Assembly (NCBI GenBank): GCA_900554095.1
Contig: USGC01000065.1
Coordinates: 1 to 8,964, forward strand
From: an uncultured bacterium
Lineage (GTDB): Bacteria; Cyanobacteriota; Vampirovibrionia; Gastranaerophilales; Gastranaerophilaceae
DNA length: 8,964 nt
Direction: 5' to 3'
Below the pieces are notes generated by a model that searched no databases, was not told the DNA's origin, and saw only the letters and a list, made by a program, of their open reading frames with translations. Of the stretch, positions 1-6,829 are shown piece by piece. How positions within the stretch are numbered: the first letter of the stretch is position 1; the number at the start of each line of letters is the position of its first letter. Position numbers and translations under genes: made by a program.

Positions 1-28
1 CCCCCCCCAAGGATTGTTGATTATTCAT
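1..28 (-). CDS. Start of an unidentified gene, truncated at the left edge
   Basis: An ATG lies 20 bases beyond the rfbA stop codon on the same strand and opens a frame reading MNNQQSL before it enters a run of eight C (G on the coding strand) at the window edge. A strong AAAGGAG ribosome binding site (plus positions 38-44) sits 9 bases upstream of the ATG, which is the main reason for calling a gene. The spacing suggests it is a fifth member of the rhamnose operon; such operons often continue into glycosyltransferase or polysaccharide export genes, but nothing in these few codons identifies it. The Gly codons after Leu7 come from the homopolymer and may be an assembly artefact. Confidence 0.5.
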
Positions 29-37
29 GGTTTACAG

Positions 38-44
38 CTCCTTT
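38..44 (-). promoter_or_regulatory. Ribosome binding site of the truncated left-edge gene
   Basis: AAAGGAG on the minus strand, 9 bases before the ATG at 28-26. It lies between the rfbA stop codon and that ATG and supports a further gene downstream of rfbA. Confidence 0.6.
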
Positions 45-48
45 CTGT

Positions 49-921
49 TTATTTTAAAATTCGTTTCACATACTCATTATACATGTTTTCTTTAATATTT
101 TCAAGATGATTGAGAATTTCTTCTGCGCTTACAAAGCCTTTTCTGTAAGCTATTTCTTCAAGGCAGGCAATTTTTATTCCCTGGTTTTCCTCGACAGTAC
201 GCACAAACTGGGACGCTCGAAGCATTGATTCATGAGTTCCGGTGTCAAGCCAGGCAAAGCCGCGCCCAAAACATTCCGCTTGTAACTTTCCGTTATGAAG
301 ATAGATGTTATTTAAATCAGTAATTTCATACTCGCCGCGCGGTGATTTTTCAAGCTGCTTTGCGTACTGGCTTGCGTTTTTGTCATAAAAGTACAGACCT
401 GTTACAGCGTAATCCGACTTTGGGGATTGAGGTTTTTCTTCTATTGAAACAGCCTTGTTATTGCAATCGAATTCAACAACACCAAAACGCTGAGGATCTT
501 TAACTTGGTATGCAAAAACTTCCGCGCCGCCGTTTGTTTCAATATTTTTAACAGCCTTTCTCAAAAGCCCGGAAAAGCCCTGTCCGTAAAAAATATTATC
601 GCCCAATATCAACGCGCAGCAGTCATTTTGAATAAAATCTTCTGCGATAATAAAGGCTTGTGCAATGCCTTCAGGCTTTTCCTGAACTGCATAGGTAAAT
701 CTTACCCCAAATTGCGAACCGTCTTTTAGAAGTTTTTTAAAATTCGGCAGATCTTCTTGTGTTGAAATTATCATTATATCGCGGATTCCGGCAAGCATAA
801 GTACCGAAATTGGATAGTAAATCATGGGTTTATCGTAGATTGGCAAAAGCTGTTTTGAAACCGCAATTGTGCTTGGGTGAAGCCTCATGCCTGTTCCGCC
901 TGCAAGTACAATTCCTTTCAT
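49..921 (-). CDS. rfbA: Glucose-1-phosphate thymidylyltransferase (RmlA/RfbA)
   Basis: This cytoplasmic enzyme condenses dTTP with glucose-1-phosphate to give dTDP-glucose and pyrophosphate, the first step of dTDP-L-rhamnose synthesis. The 290-residue length is normal for the family. Visible motifs are the nucleotide-binding loop GGTGMRLHP (8-16), KQLLPIYDKPMIYYP (23-37), QEKPEGIAQAF (80-90), the metal-binding LGDN (106-109), EEKP (161-164) with the sugar-phosphate-binding Glu-Lys, ITDLN (200-204) and WLDTGTHESM (224-233). The loop has Met12 where most relatives have Thr or Ala, a mild departure. The ATG directly follows the rfbD stop codon, with a GGAGG site (927-931) 5 bases upstream, so this start is firm. 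It is the last of the four rhamnose genes. Identity is near certain; the sugar-nucleotide specificity is inferred from the operon. Confidence 0.96.
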   Translation of the reverse strand: MKGIVLAGGTGMRLHPSTIAVSKQLLPIYDKPMIYYPISVLMLAGIRDIMIISTQEDLPNFKKLLKDGSQFGVRFTYAVQEKPEGIAQAFIIAEDFIQNDCCALILGDNIFYGQGFSGLLRKAVKNIETNGGAEVFAYQVKDPQRFGVVEFDCNNKAVSIEEKPQSPKSDYAVTGLYFYDKNASQYAKQLEKSPRGEYEITDLNNIYLHNGKLQAECFGRGFAWLDTGTHESMLRASQFVRTVEENQGIKIACLEEIAYRKGFVSAEEILNHLENIKENMYNEYVKRILK

Positions 922-1737
922 TTACACCTCCCGCAGTTCAAGATAGTCATGCAGTGCGCTTTGCCAATTTCTGCAAAACTTTTCACCGCCCAAAACACTG
1001 TATGCCGGGCGCTTGGCAGGACGTTCAAATTCATTACTTTTACAAGGCTCTAATTTAACATCTTTTCCTGCCTGCTTAAATATCTCTTTTGCAAAACCAT
1101 ACCAAGATGTGTCGCCATTTCCGCAAATATGATAAATTCCATAAGGCTTAGCGAACAGTTTCAAAATGCCGTTTGCAAGTTCAACTGTCCAAGTCGGGCA
1201 GCCAATTTGGTCTTCTACCACTTTTAATTCCTCATCAGCTTTAGCAAGCATTGTTTCAACGAAATTCTTTCCGTAATGGCCGTAAAGCCAGCTTGTGCGC
1301 ACAATATAATGCTTTTCACAATATTTTTTAACAGCCTCCTCGCCGTGAAGCTTTGAAAGCCCGTATTTATTAATCGGATTTGGCAAATCATCTGCTGTAT
1401 AAGGTGTATTTTTCCTGCCGTCAAATACGTAATCAGTTGAAATATAAATTATAGGAACATCCAATTCTGCACAAATTTTTGAAATATTTTCAGTACCTTT
1501 GGCGTTGATTAATTCAGCTTGCTCAAAATTTTCTTCGGCGCCGTCAACGTCTGTATAAGCCGCGCAATGTATTACAATATCCGGATGAACCTGATTTATA
1601 AAGCTTTGAGCACTATCAAAGTCAGTTATATCAAGTGTATCAATGTCTGTTTCGATTACAAAACATCCGACATCTTCCAGTATCGGGCATAAATCCTGCC
1701 CAAGCATTCCATTTGCTCCTGTTACCAGTACTTTCAT
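922..1737 (-). CDS. rfbD: dTDP-4-dehydrorhamnose reductase (RmlD/RfbD)
   Basis: This enzyme performs the final NAD(P)H-dependent reduction of dTDP-4-dehydro-L-rhamnose to dTDP-L-rhamnose in the cytoplasm. The 271-residue protein is a short-chain (extended) dehydrogenase with a Rossmann glycine motif GANGMLGQD (7-15), CAAYTDVDGAE (58-68), the substrate segment STDYVFDG (100-107), the catalytic YxxxK as Tyr125-Gly-Leu-Ser-Lys129, RTSWLYG (147-153) and a QIGCPTWT segment typical of RmlD. The C-terminal part has the usual RPAKRPAYSVL substrate-binding stretch. Its ATG overlaps the rfbB stop codon as ATGA, which implies coupled translation; the ribosome binding site is weak (AGGA, 8 bases away), consistent with coupling. 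Length and motifs are complete and there is no sign of damage. Confidence 0.96.
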   Translation of the reverse strand: MKVLVTGANGMLGQDLCPILEDVGCFVIETDIDTLDITDFDSAQSFINQVHPDIVIHCAAYTDVDGAEENFEQAELINAKGTENISKICAELDVPIIYISTDYVFDGRKNTPYTADDLPNPINKYGLSKLHGEEAVKKYCEKHYIVRTSWLYGHYGKNFVETMLAKADEELKVVEDQIGCPTWTVELANGILKLFAKPYGIYHICGNGDTSWYGFAKEIFKQAGKDVKLEPCKSNEFERPAKRPAYSVLGGEKFCRNWQSALHDYLELREV

Positions 1738-2717
1738 AAACTAAATCCTGCTTTCCTCATTTGAATATTATCAATCCATTCTCTGTTGTTTAAATACCAG
1801 TCAATCGTAAGCGCAATACCGGTTTCAAAAGATATTTCAGGCTTCCATCCAAGTTCTTTTTGAATTTTATCGCTGCAAATCGCATAACGCTTGTCATGGC
1901 CCGGCCTATCCTCAACGTATTCAATACAAGACTCGTCTTTGCCCAGTGAATCCAAAATAATTTTTGTCATTTCAAGATTAGTTTTTTCATTGTGTCCGCC
2001 AATATTGTAAACTTCGCCGGGTTTACCTTTATGAAGCACAATATCAATTGCGCGGCAATGGTCATACACAAAAAGCCAATCGCGAATATTTGACCCGTCG
2101 CCGTATACAGGAACTTTTTCACCTTTTAAAAGCTGTGTTATGAAATACGGTATAAGTTTCTCAGGGTATTGGAAAGGCCCGTAATTGTTGGAGCTTCGCG
2201 TTATAATACCCGGAAAATTATACGTTTTATAAAAAGATCGAACAAGCATATCCGCACTTGCTTTTGAGGCCGCGTAAGGCGAATTCGGAGCCAAAGGCGT
2301 AGTTTCATAAAAATAATCGTCTTTGTTCAATGACCCGTAGACTTCATCAGTAGAAATCTGTATAAATCTTCTTATCCCGTGTTGTCTTGCACTGTCTAAA
2401 AGTGTAAGCGTGCCTTTGATATTTGTTTCAATAAAGACATTTGGATTTACAATAGAGCGGTCTACATGGCTTTCGGCGGCAAAATTCACAACCGCATTAA
2501 CCTTAGACATTAATCTGTCGACTGTATCACGATCGCAAATATTGCCCCAGAAAAAGTCATAATTTTTATTATTTTGTATATCTTTAAGATTATCAAGATT
2601 ACCCGCATAAGTCAGGGCATCTAAGTTTATAATTTTATAATTCGGATAGCTTTCGAGCATATGCTTGATAAAACAGCTCCCAATGAAGCCCGCACCGCCG
2701 CAAACAAGGATTCTCAT
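1734..2717 (-). CDS. rfbB: dTDP-glucose 4,6-dehydratase (RmlB/RfbB)
   Basis: This NAD-dependent enzyme converts dTDP-glucose to dTDP-4-dehydro-6-deoxyglucose, the second step toward dTDP-rhamnose. Motifs in the 327-residue sequence are the Rossmann loop GGAGFIG (7-13), NLDALTYAGN (31-40), AAESHVDRS (80-88), the catalytic ISTDEVYG (121-128) with the Thr-Asp-Glu set that distinguishes dehydratases from epimerases, YAASK (148-152) with catalytic Tyr and Lys, SSNNYGPFQYPEKLIP (175-190) and RDWLFV (212-217). The ATG overlaps the rfbC stop as ATGA and is preceded 4 bases upstream by AAGGAGG lying inside the end of rfbC. At 327 residues it is slightly shorter than many relatives, but all catalytic segments are present. 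Confidence 0.97.
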   Translation of the reverse strand: MRILVCGGAGFIGSCFIKHMLESYPNYKIINLDALTYAGNLDNLKDIQNNKNYDFFWGNICDRDTVDRLMSKVNAVVNFAAESHVDRSIVNPNVFIETNIKGTLTLLDSARQHGIRRFIQISTDEVYGSLNKDDYFYETTPLAPNSPYAASKASADMLVRSFYKTYNFPGIITRSSNNYGPFQYPEKLIPYFITQLLKGEKVPVYGDGSNIRDWLFVYDHCRAIDIVLHKGKPGEVYNIGGHNEKTNLEMTKIILDSLGKDESCIEYVEDRPGHDKRYAICSDKIQKELGWKPEISFETGIALTIDWYLNNREWIDNIQMRKAGFSL

Positions 2718-3271
2718 AGTTCCTCCTTATCAATCAAATCTTTCAGACACGGAAGTTCCATGTCTTTTTTACTTAAAATCGGCTGAAAGTCAACACCCCA
2801 ATCTATATTCAAATCTTTATCAGACCAAAGAACGCCGCCATCGGCTTGAGGGGCGTATTCACCGGACGCCTTGTAGCATATTTCAGCCTCGTCTGAAAGA
2901 ACAACAAAACCATGTGCGAAACCTTTTGGAATATACAGCATTTTCTTATTATCTTCTGAAAGCTCTACTTGAACATATTTTTTAAAGGTTTTGGAATTTT
3001 TTCGCAAGTCAACTGCAACATCAAAAATTCTTCCCTTTACACAGCGCACAAGTTTTGCCTGTTCGTGCGGAGATTTTTGGAAATGCAAACCGCGCAAAAC
3101 CTTAGCCGCTGACTTTGAGTGGTTGTCCTGGTTGAATTCAACGTCAATTCCTTTTTCCAGAAAGTCAGATTGCTTGTAAGTTTCCATGAAAAAACCGCGC
3201 TCATCCTCAAAAACCTTTGGTGTAATGAGGATTAAATCAGGAATATCAAATTTTTGAAATTCAAACGGCAT
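2714..3271 (-). CDS. rfbC: dTDP-4-dehydrorhamnose 3,5-epimerase (RmlC/RfbC)
   Basis: A cofactor-free cupin epimerase that inverts C3 and C5 of dTDP-4-dehydro-6-deoxyglucose, the third step of the pathway. The 185-residue protein has the full motif set: DERGFFMETY (23-32), QDNHSKS (48-54), VLRGLHFQ (58-65) with the catalytic base His63, KLVRCVKG (73-80), YIPKGFAHGF (113-122) and ICYKAS around Tyr133, which is expected to act as general acid. It is the first gene of the operon. Its ATG is preceded 7 bases upstream by AAGGAA (3279-3284), and a promoter-like element lies further upstream. Epimerases of this fold with other products exist, but rfbB, rfbD and rfbA beside it settle the role. Confidence 0.96.
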   Translation of the reverse strand: MPFEFQKFDIPDLILITPKVFEDERGFFMETYKQSDFLEKGIDVEFNQDNHSKSAAKVLRGLHFQKSPHEQAKLVRCVKGRIFDVAVDLRKNSKTFKKYVQVELSEDNKKMLYIPKGFAHGFVVLSDEAEICYKASGEYAPQADGGVLWSDKDLNIDWGVDFQPILSKKDMELPCLKDLIDKEEL

Positions 3272-3291
3272 TCATTAATTCCTTCATAAAC

Positions 3292-3300
3292 ATTATAACA
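3292..3300 (-). promoter_or_regulatory. Probable extended -10 promoter element of the rhamnose operon
   Basis: The minus strand reads TGTTATAAT, an exact extended -10 (TGn plus TATAAT). No convincing -35 hexamer is visible at 16-18 bases, which an extended -10 can tolerate. The predicted transcript would begin near 3285, almost on the ribosome binding site, giving a very short leader before rfbC. This is motif reading only. Confidence 0.5.
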
Positions 3301-3377
3301 CAATTTTCACTCAAATACAGCCTTTATGTAACGATAAATTTAAAAATACCCTTAAATGCGTTTTTGTGCTATTATAT

Positions 3378-3386
3378 TGTTATAAG
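3378..3386 (+). promoter_or_regulatory. gyrA: Probable extended -10 promoter element of gyrA
   Basis: TGTTATAAG on the plus strand fits an extended -10. Transcription would begin near 3393, leaving a leader of roughly 20 bases that contains the GGAGG site. No good -35 is seen at standard spacing. A nearby TATTAT (3370-3375) is an alternative -10. Confidence 0.45.
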
Positions 3387-3400
3387 AATTACTAGACACT

Positions 3401-3405
3401 GGAGG
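3401..3405 (+). promoter_or_regulatory. gyrA: Ribosome binding site that fixes the TTG start of gyrA
   Basis: GGAGG lies 8 bases before the TTG at 3414-3416. That spacing, together with the conserved GyrA N-terminus beginning right after the TTG, makes this non-ATG start the best choice. Confidence 0.75.
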
Positions 3406-3413
3406 ATAGAGTT

Positions 3414-5957
3414 TTGAGCCAACAAAACATTTTTGATGACGGAAAGATAATTCCTGTCAATATAAGAGAAGAGATGAAAAGGTCTTACATTGATTATGCG
3501 ATGAGCGTAATTGTAGGGCGTGCGCTGCCGGATGTAAGAGACGGTCTTAAACCCGTTCACCGACGCATATTATACGCAATGAACGAGCTTGGAATGACAC
3601 CTGATAAACCGTTTAAAAAATGCGCCCGTATTGTTGGTGAAGTTCTCGGTAAATACCACCCGCACGGCGACAGCGCGGTTTATGAAGCACTTGTTCGTAT
3701 GGCTCAAGACTTTTCAACAAGATATCTGACCGTTGACGGCCACGGAAACTTCGGCTCCGTTGACGGCGACGGCGCTGCCGCAATGAGGTATACAGAAGCA
3801 AGAATGCACAAAATTACGCAATCTATGCTTGCGGATATTGACTGCGAAACCGTTGAATTTGAACCAAACTTCGACGGCTCATTGCAAGAACCTTCTGTTT
3901 TACCGGTAAGACTTCCAATGCTTTTATTAAACGGTGTTTCCGGTATTGCAGTCGGCATGGCAACAAACATTCCTCCTCACAATTTGTGCGAAATCGTTGA
4001 CGGCACAATCGCATTGATTGATAACCCGAACATCACAGTCGCAGAACTTATGGAGCATATCAAAGGCCCTGATTTCCCGACTGCCGCGACAATTATTGGT
4101 TTAAGTGATATTAAGCAGGCTTACGAAACCGGCCGGGGCTCAATTAAAATGTCTGCGGTTGCTGGGTTTGAAGAAATCGCCGGCGGCGGCGGAAGACAAT
4201 CCCGCACCGCAATTGTAATTACCGAAATTCCTTACCAAGTCAACAAAGCAATGTTAATCGAAAAAATTGCTGATTTAGTTAAAGAACAAAGAATTACAGG
4301 CATTTCTGACATTCGCGACGAATCCGACCGCGAAGGTATGAGAATCGTTATTGAGCTTAAACGCGACGCTAAACCTGATGTTGTTAAAAATAATTTATTC
4401 AAATACACACAACTCGCAACGACTTTTGGCGTAAACATGCTTGCGCTTTGCGGAAAGCAGCCGCGTCTGATGAACTTATACGAAGTGCTCAATGAATTTG
4501 TTGAACACAGAGTGGAAATCGTTACACGCAGAACGATATTCTTCCTCAAAAAAGCAAAAGTAAGAGCACATATTTTAGCAGGCTTAATCATTGCTCTCGG
4601 CTCAATTGATGAAGTTATTGAATTGATTAAAAATTCCAAAACCACTGATGATGCAAGAAACGGCTTGATGTCCCGCTTTGGCTTAGACGCTGACCAGGCT
4701 AACGCTATTCTTGAAATGCAATTACGTCGCTTGACAGGCTTGGAACAAGACAAGGTTAAAGCTGAATACGACGAATTACTCAAAAAAATCGAAGAGTATG
4801 AAGAAATTCTCGCAAGCCGCCAAAAAATCCTTGACATTATTAAAACTGAACTTCTCGAAGATAAAGAAAAATACGGCGATGATAGAAAAACTCAAATTCT
4901 TCCTGAACAAGGCGAAGTAACAATTGAAGATTTAACTCCAAACACGCCTATGGCGGTATTTATTACGCACCAAGGCTACTTGAAACGTATTTCTCTCGAC
5001 ACGTTTGAGCGCCAAAACCGTGCAACACGCGGCAAATCAGGAATGAAAACAAAAGAAGATGACGATATTCAACACTTCTTCACAGCAATGATGCATGATA
5101 AAGTACTTTTCTTCTCGTCAAAAGGTACTGTTTACAGCCTTAACGTCTATGACTTCCCGGAAGGAGGCCGCCAGGCTAAAGGTTTGCCGATTATTAACGT
5201 TCTGCCGATTGAACAGGATGAAAAGATTACGGCTGTTGTTCCGGTCAGCGCGTTCTCACATGATTTGAATTTAATTATGCTTACACGCAAAGGATACATC
5301 AAACGCATTGAACTGGATAACTTCTCAAACATCCGCCGCAATGGCATTATCGCAATCGGACTTGAAGAAGGCGATGAACTTTGCTGGGTTAAATTAGCAA
5401 CGGCGAAAGACGAAATTATTATTGGAACATCTTGCGGTATGGCAATCCGCTTCCCGATTGAAGATTTGAGACCTTTAGGCAGAAGCGCACGCGGCGTAAC
5501 ATCTATGAAATTACGCTCAGGCGACACAATTATCGGATGCGATATTGTTCCGAAAAACTATGACGCTGACTTGCTTGTTGTAACGTCCGACGGTTTTGGA
5601 AAACGTACAAAATTATCCGAATTCAGAACACAAAACCGCGGCGGTCTAGGGCTTATTGCAACAAAATTCAAATCACCGGCCTCAAGACTTGTGGCGCTGA
5701 CAATCGTAAAAGAATCCGATGACATTATGATGGTTACAGCAAATGGAGTTGTTACAAGATTAAACGCCGGCTCAATAAGCTGTCAGGGCCGTCCTGCAAC
5801 AGGTGTTCGCGCTCAAAATCTGACTGATAATGACACCGTCTGCTCAGTTAACAAAATTCTTAATCCGGATGAAGACGATACCGCACTCACAGGCGATGTT
5901 CCAAAATCATCCTGTGATGTTACAGCCGAGCAAACAAAGCTGATTGACGGAGATTAA
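3414..5957 (+). CDS. gyrA: DNA gyrase subunit A
   Basis: Breakage-reunion subunit of the A2B2 topoisomerase that introduces negative supercoils. The 847 residues include the winged-helix DNA-binding region, catalytic Tyr126 in AAAMRYTE preceded by Arg125, the quinolone-pocket helix GDSAVYE with Ser87 and Glu91 (equivalent to E. coli Ser83 and Asp87), a coiled-coil tower (about 360-490) and a six-bladed C-terminal pinwheel. Blade signatures are GYLKRI (521), GTVYSL (571), GYIKRI (627), GMAIRF (675), GFGKRT (727) and GVVTRL (778). The GyrA box, needed for wrapping DNA, is QNRATRGKSG (534-543), which resembles the cyanobacterial form more than QRRGGKG; this box and the intact pinwheel argue for GyrA over ParC. 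Ser87 suggests no classic quinolone-resistance change at that site. The last 30 or so residues are polar and acidic. No gyrB lies nearby, and the gene appears to be transcribed alone. Confidence 0.96.
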   Translation: MSQQNIFDDGKIIPVNIREEMKRSYIDYAMSVIVGRALPDVRDGLKPVHRRILYAMNELGMTPDKPFKKCARIVGEVLGKYHPHGDSAVYEALVRMAQDFSTRYLTVDGHGNFGSVDGDGAAAMRYTEARMHKITQSMLADIDCETVEFEPNFDGSLQEPSVLPVRLPMLLLNGVSGIAVGMATNIPPHNLCEIVDGTIALIDNPNITVAELMEHIKGPDFPTAATIIGLSDIKQAYETGRGSIKMSAVAGFEEIAGGGGRQSRTAIVITEIPYQVNKAMLIEKIADLVKEQRITGISDIRDESDREGMRIVIELKRDAKPDVVKNNLFKYTQLATTFGVNMLALCGKQPRLMNLYEVLNEFVEHRVEIVTRRTIFFLKKAKVRAHILAGLIIALGSIDEVIELIKNSKTTDDARNGLMSRFGLDADQANAILEMQLRRLTGLEQDKVKAEYDELLKKIEEYEEILASRQKILDIIKTELLEDKEKYGDDRKTQILPEQGEVTIEDLTPNTPMAVFITHQGYLKRISLDTFERQNRATRGKSGMKTKEDDDIQHFFTAMMHDKVLFFSSKGTVYSLNVYDFPEGGRQAKGLPIINVLPIEQDEKITAVVPVSAFSHDLNLIMLTRKGYIKRIELDNFSNIRRNGIIAIGLEEGDELCWVKLATAKDEIIIGTSCGMAIRFPIEDLRPLGRSARGVTSMKLRSGDTIIGCDIVPKNYDADLLVVTSDGFGKRTKLSEFRTQNRGGLGLIATKFKSPASRLVALTIVKESDDIMMVTANGVVTRLNAGSISCQGRPATGVRAQNLTDNDTVCSVNKILNPDEDDTALTGDVPKSSCDVTAEQTKLIDGD

Positions 5958-5961
5958 AGAT

Positions 5962-5991
5962 AAAAAAAGAGCTTTTAAAAGCTCTTTTTTT
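5962..5991. terminator. Perfectly palindromic bidirectional terminator between gyrA and the convergent gene
   Basis: A 30-base perfect inverted repeat centred on GAGCTTTTAAAAGCTC (5969-5984), flanked by seven A on the left and seven T on the right. On each strand it makes a stem followed by a T run, so it can act as an intrinsic terminator in both directions. It begins 4 bases after the gyrA stop, and its right end includes two bases of the stop codon of the minus-strand gene (5990-5992). Confidence 0.88.
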
Positions 5992-6700
5992 ATTCAACTT
6001 TACGACGCATAGCTATATTACCGTTCACGTGGCTTCGGATAAATAACTTGTCGGACTTCCTGCCTTTTTCATCAATAGTAATATATCTTTTGAAATCGTG
6101 GAAAGGAGTATTCATAATAAAAATTTTCTCAGTGCCCTCATCATTTATTTGATATTCGTAAAAACGATCGACAGTAGATTTACCGGCTGAAGCCAAAATT
6201 GGTTTGCCGTCTTTATAAACATATTCTTTCAGAAAAGTGTTATTATTTGTATTTACTTCAATATATTTTGCAAGCTTGTCATTGTTATCAACAAAAAATG
6301 ATTTTCTAATATAGTCATTCTTGGTTGGAGGAAGCTGATAAACACACTTATCATTATATCTAATAGCATTTTCTATAGAAGCAAGGCCTTTGAAATCCGC
6401 ATAAAGCTTTTCAGCACGAGCCTTTACTCTCAGGACTTTTTCCATTTCCAAGAAAAACAAACCCATAGTATCATTAAGATACTGAGGACTGCAATTTTTT
6501 TCCATTTTAACAAGCTCCCAGCCTTGCGGGAATTTCATTCCGGTAAAGTTTACTTTGTTAATATTAGCCAAAGCGCTTGCAGCGGGCATATTGGCAAAGC
6601 TTTCTGATTTTGAATTATTAGCAGGATTAGAACATTTTTTGTTCAAAGATGCCATCGGTATATTATTAGGTACTGCAAAATGTATTGACTGAACTTTCAT
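5990..6700 (-). CDS. Unknown 236-residue protein with VNFTG motif and beta-rich repeats
   Basis: I do not recognise a known family. The N-terminal 45 residues are rich in Asn, Ser and Ala and look disordered, with no clear signal peptide or membrane helix. A VNFTG motif follows at 50-54. Residues 75-115 look helical. From about 145 the sequence becomes aromatic- and charge-rich, with three imperfect segments of the type K/R-[FY]-x-x-[IY]-x-x-(N/D-rich turn)-K-x-[FY]: around KYIEVNTNNNTFLKEYVY (145-162), RFYEYQINDEGTEKIFI (179-195) and KRYITIDEKGRKSDKLFI (204-221). These suggest beta hairpins stacked in tandem. The ATG has AGGGA (6706-6710) 5 bases upstream. The gene converges on gyrA and is separated from the gene to its right by a terminator, so it is probably a single-gene transcript. 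It is a real gene on length, start signal and composition; its function is unknown. Confidence 0.8.
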   Translation of the reverse strand: MKVQSIHFAVPNNIPMASLNKKCSNPANNSKSESFANMPAASALANINKVNFTGMKFPQGWELVKMEKNCSPQYLNDTMGLFFLEMEKVLRVKARAEKLYADFKGLASIENAIRYNDKCVYQLPPTKNDYIRKSFFVDNNDKLAKYIEVNTNNNTFLKEYVYKDGKPILASAGKSTVDRFYEYQINDEGTEKIFIMNTPFHDFKRYITIDEKGRKSDKLFIRSHVNGNIAMRRKVE

Positions 6701-6725
6701 TTATTTCCCTTTCGCTTCAATTAAT

Positions 6726-6753
6726 GATATATAATTAATACAGCAACAAAAAA
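6726..6753 (-). promoter_or_regulatory. Weak candidate promoter for the 236-residue protein gene
   Basis: On the minus strand a TTTTTT hexamer (plus 6748-6753) is followed after 16 bases by TATATC (plus 6726-6731). Neither matches consensus well. A promoter is expected here because a terminator-like hairpin lies just upstream at 6803-6825 and the next gene starts at 6700. Confidence 0.3.
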
Positions 6754-6802
6754 TTTTTTGCGGGATAAATGAAAATGGTTTTACAAAATTTTACAAATTG
6801 AA

Positions 6803-6825
6803 AAGCCCTCAAAATATGAGGGCTT
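6803..6825 (-). terminator. Intrinsic terminator after the large HEATH-motif gene
   Basis: An 8-base-pair stem, AAGCCCTC and GAGGGCTT, with a 7-base loop (6811-6817), starts 4 bases past the stop codon of the large minus-strand gene. On the minus strand the stem runs into TTTT within CTTTTCAATTTG, a short, interrupted T tract. The GC-rich stem and its position make termination likely, though less efficient than at 5962-5991. Confidence 0.7.
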
Positions 6826-6829
6826 GACT

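Noticed and set aside
49..3271. Horizontally acquired O-antigen island
   Set aside because: The four rhamnose genes have base composition and codon style similar to gyrA by eye, and no transposase, integrase or repeat borders are visible; rhamnose operons are also common core genes.
4232..4837. A 201-codon open frame on the minus strand inside gyrA
   Set aside because: It is antisense to a strongly conserved gyrA segment, its translation has the Ser/Ile-rich look of a shadow frame, and there is no sign of its own start signals.
3414..5957. Topoisomerase IV subunit ParC instead of GyrA
   Set aside because: Six intact C-terminal blades plus a GyrA-box-like QNRATRGKSG in the first blade fit GyrA; ParC usually has a degenerate pinwheel without this box.
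3414..5957. Quinolone-resistance mutation in GyrA
   Set aside because: Ser87 is the susceptible-type residue, and Glu91 in place of Asp is a common natural variant in many phyla, so no resistance claim is warranted.
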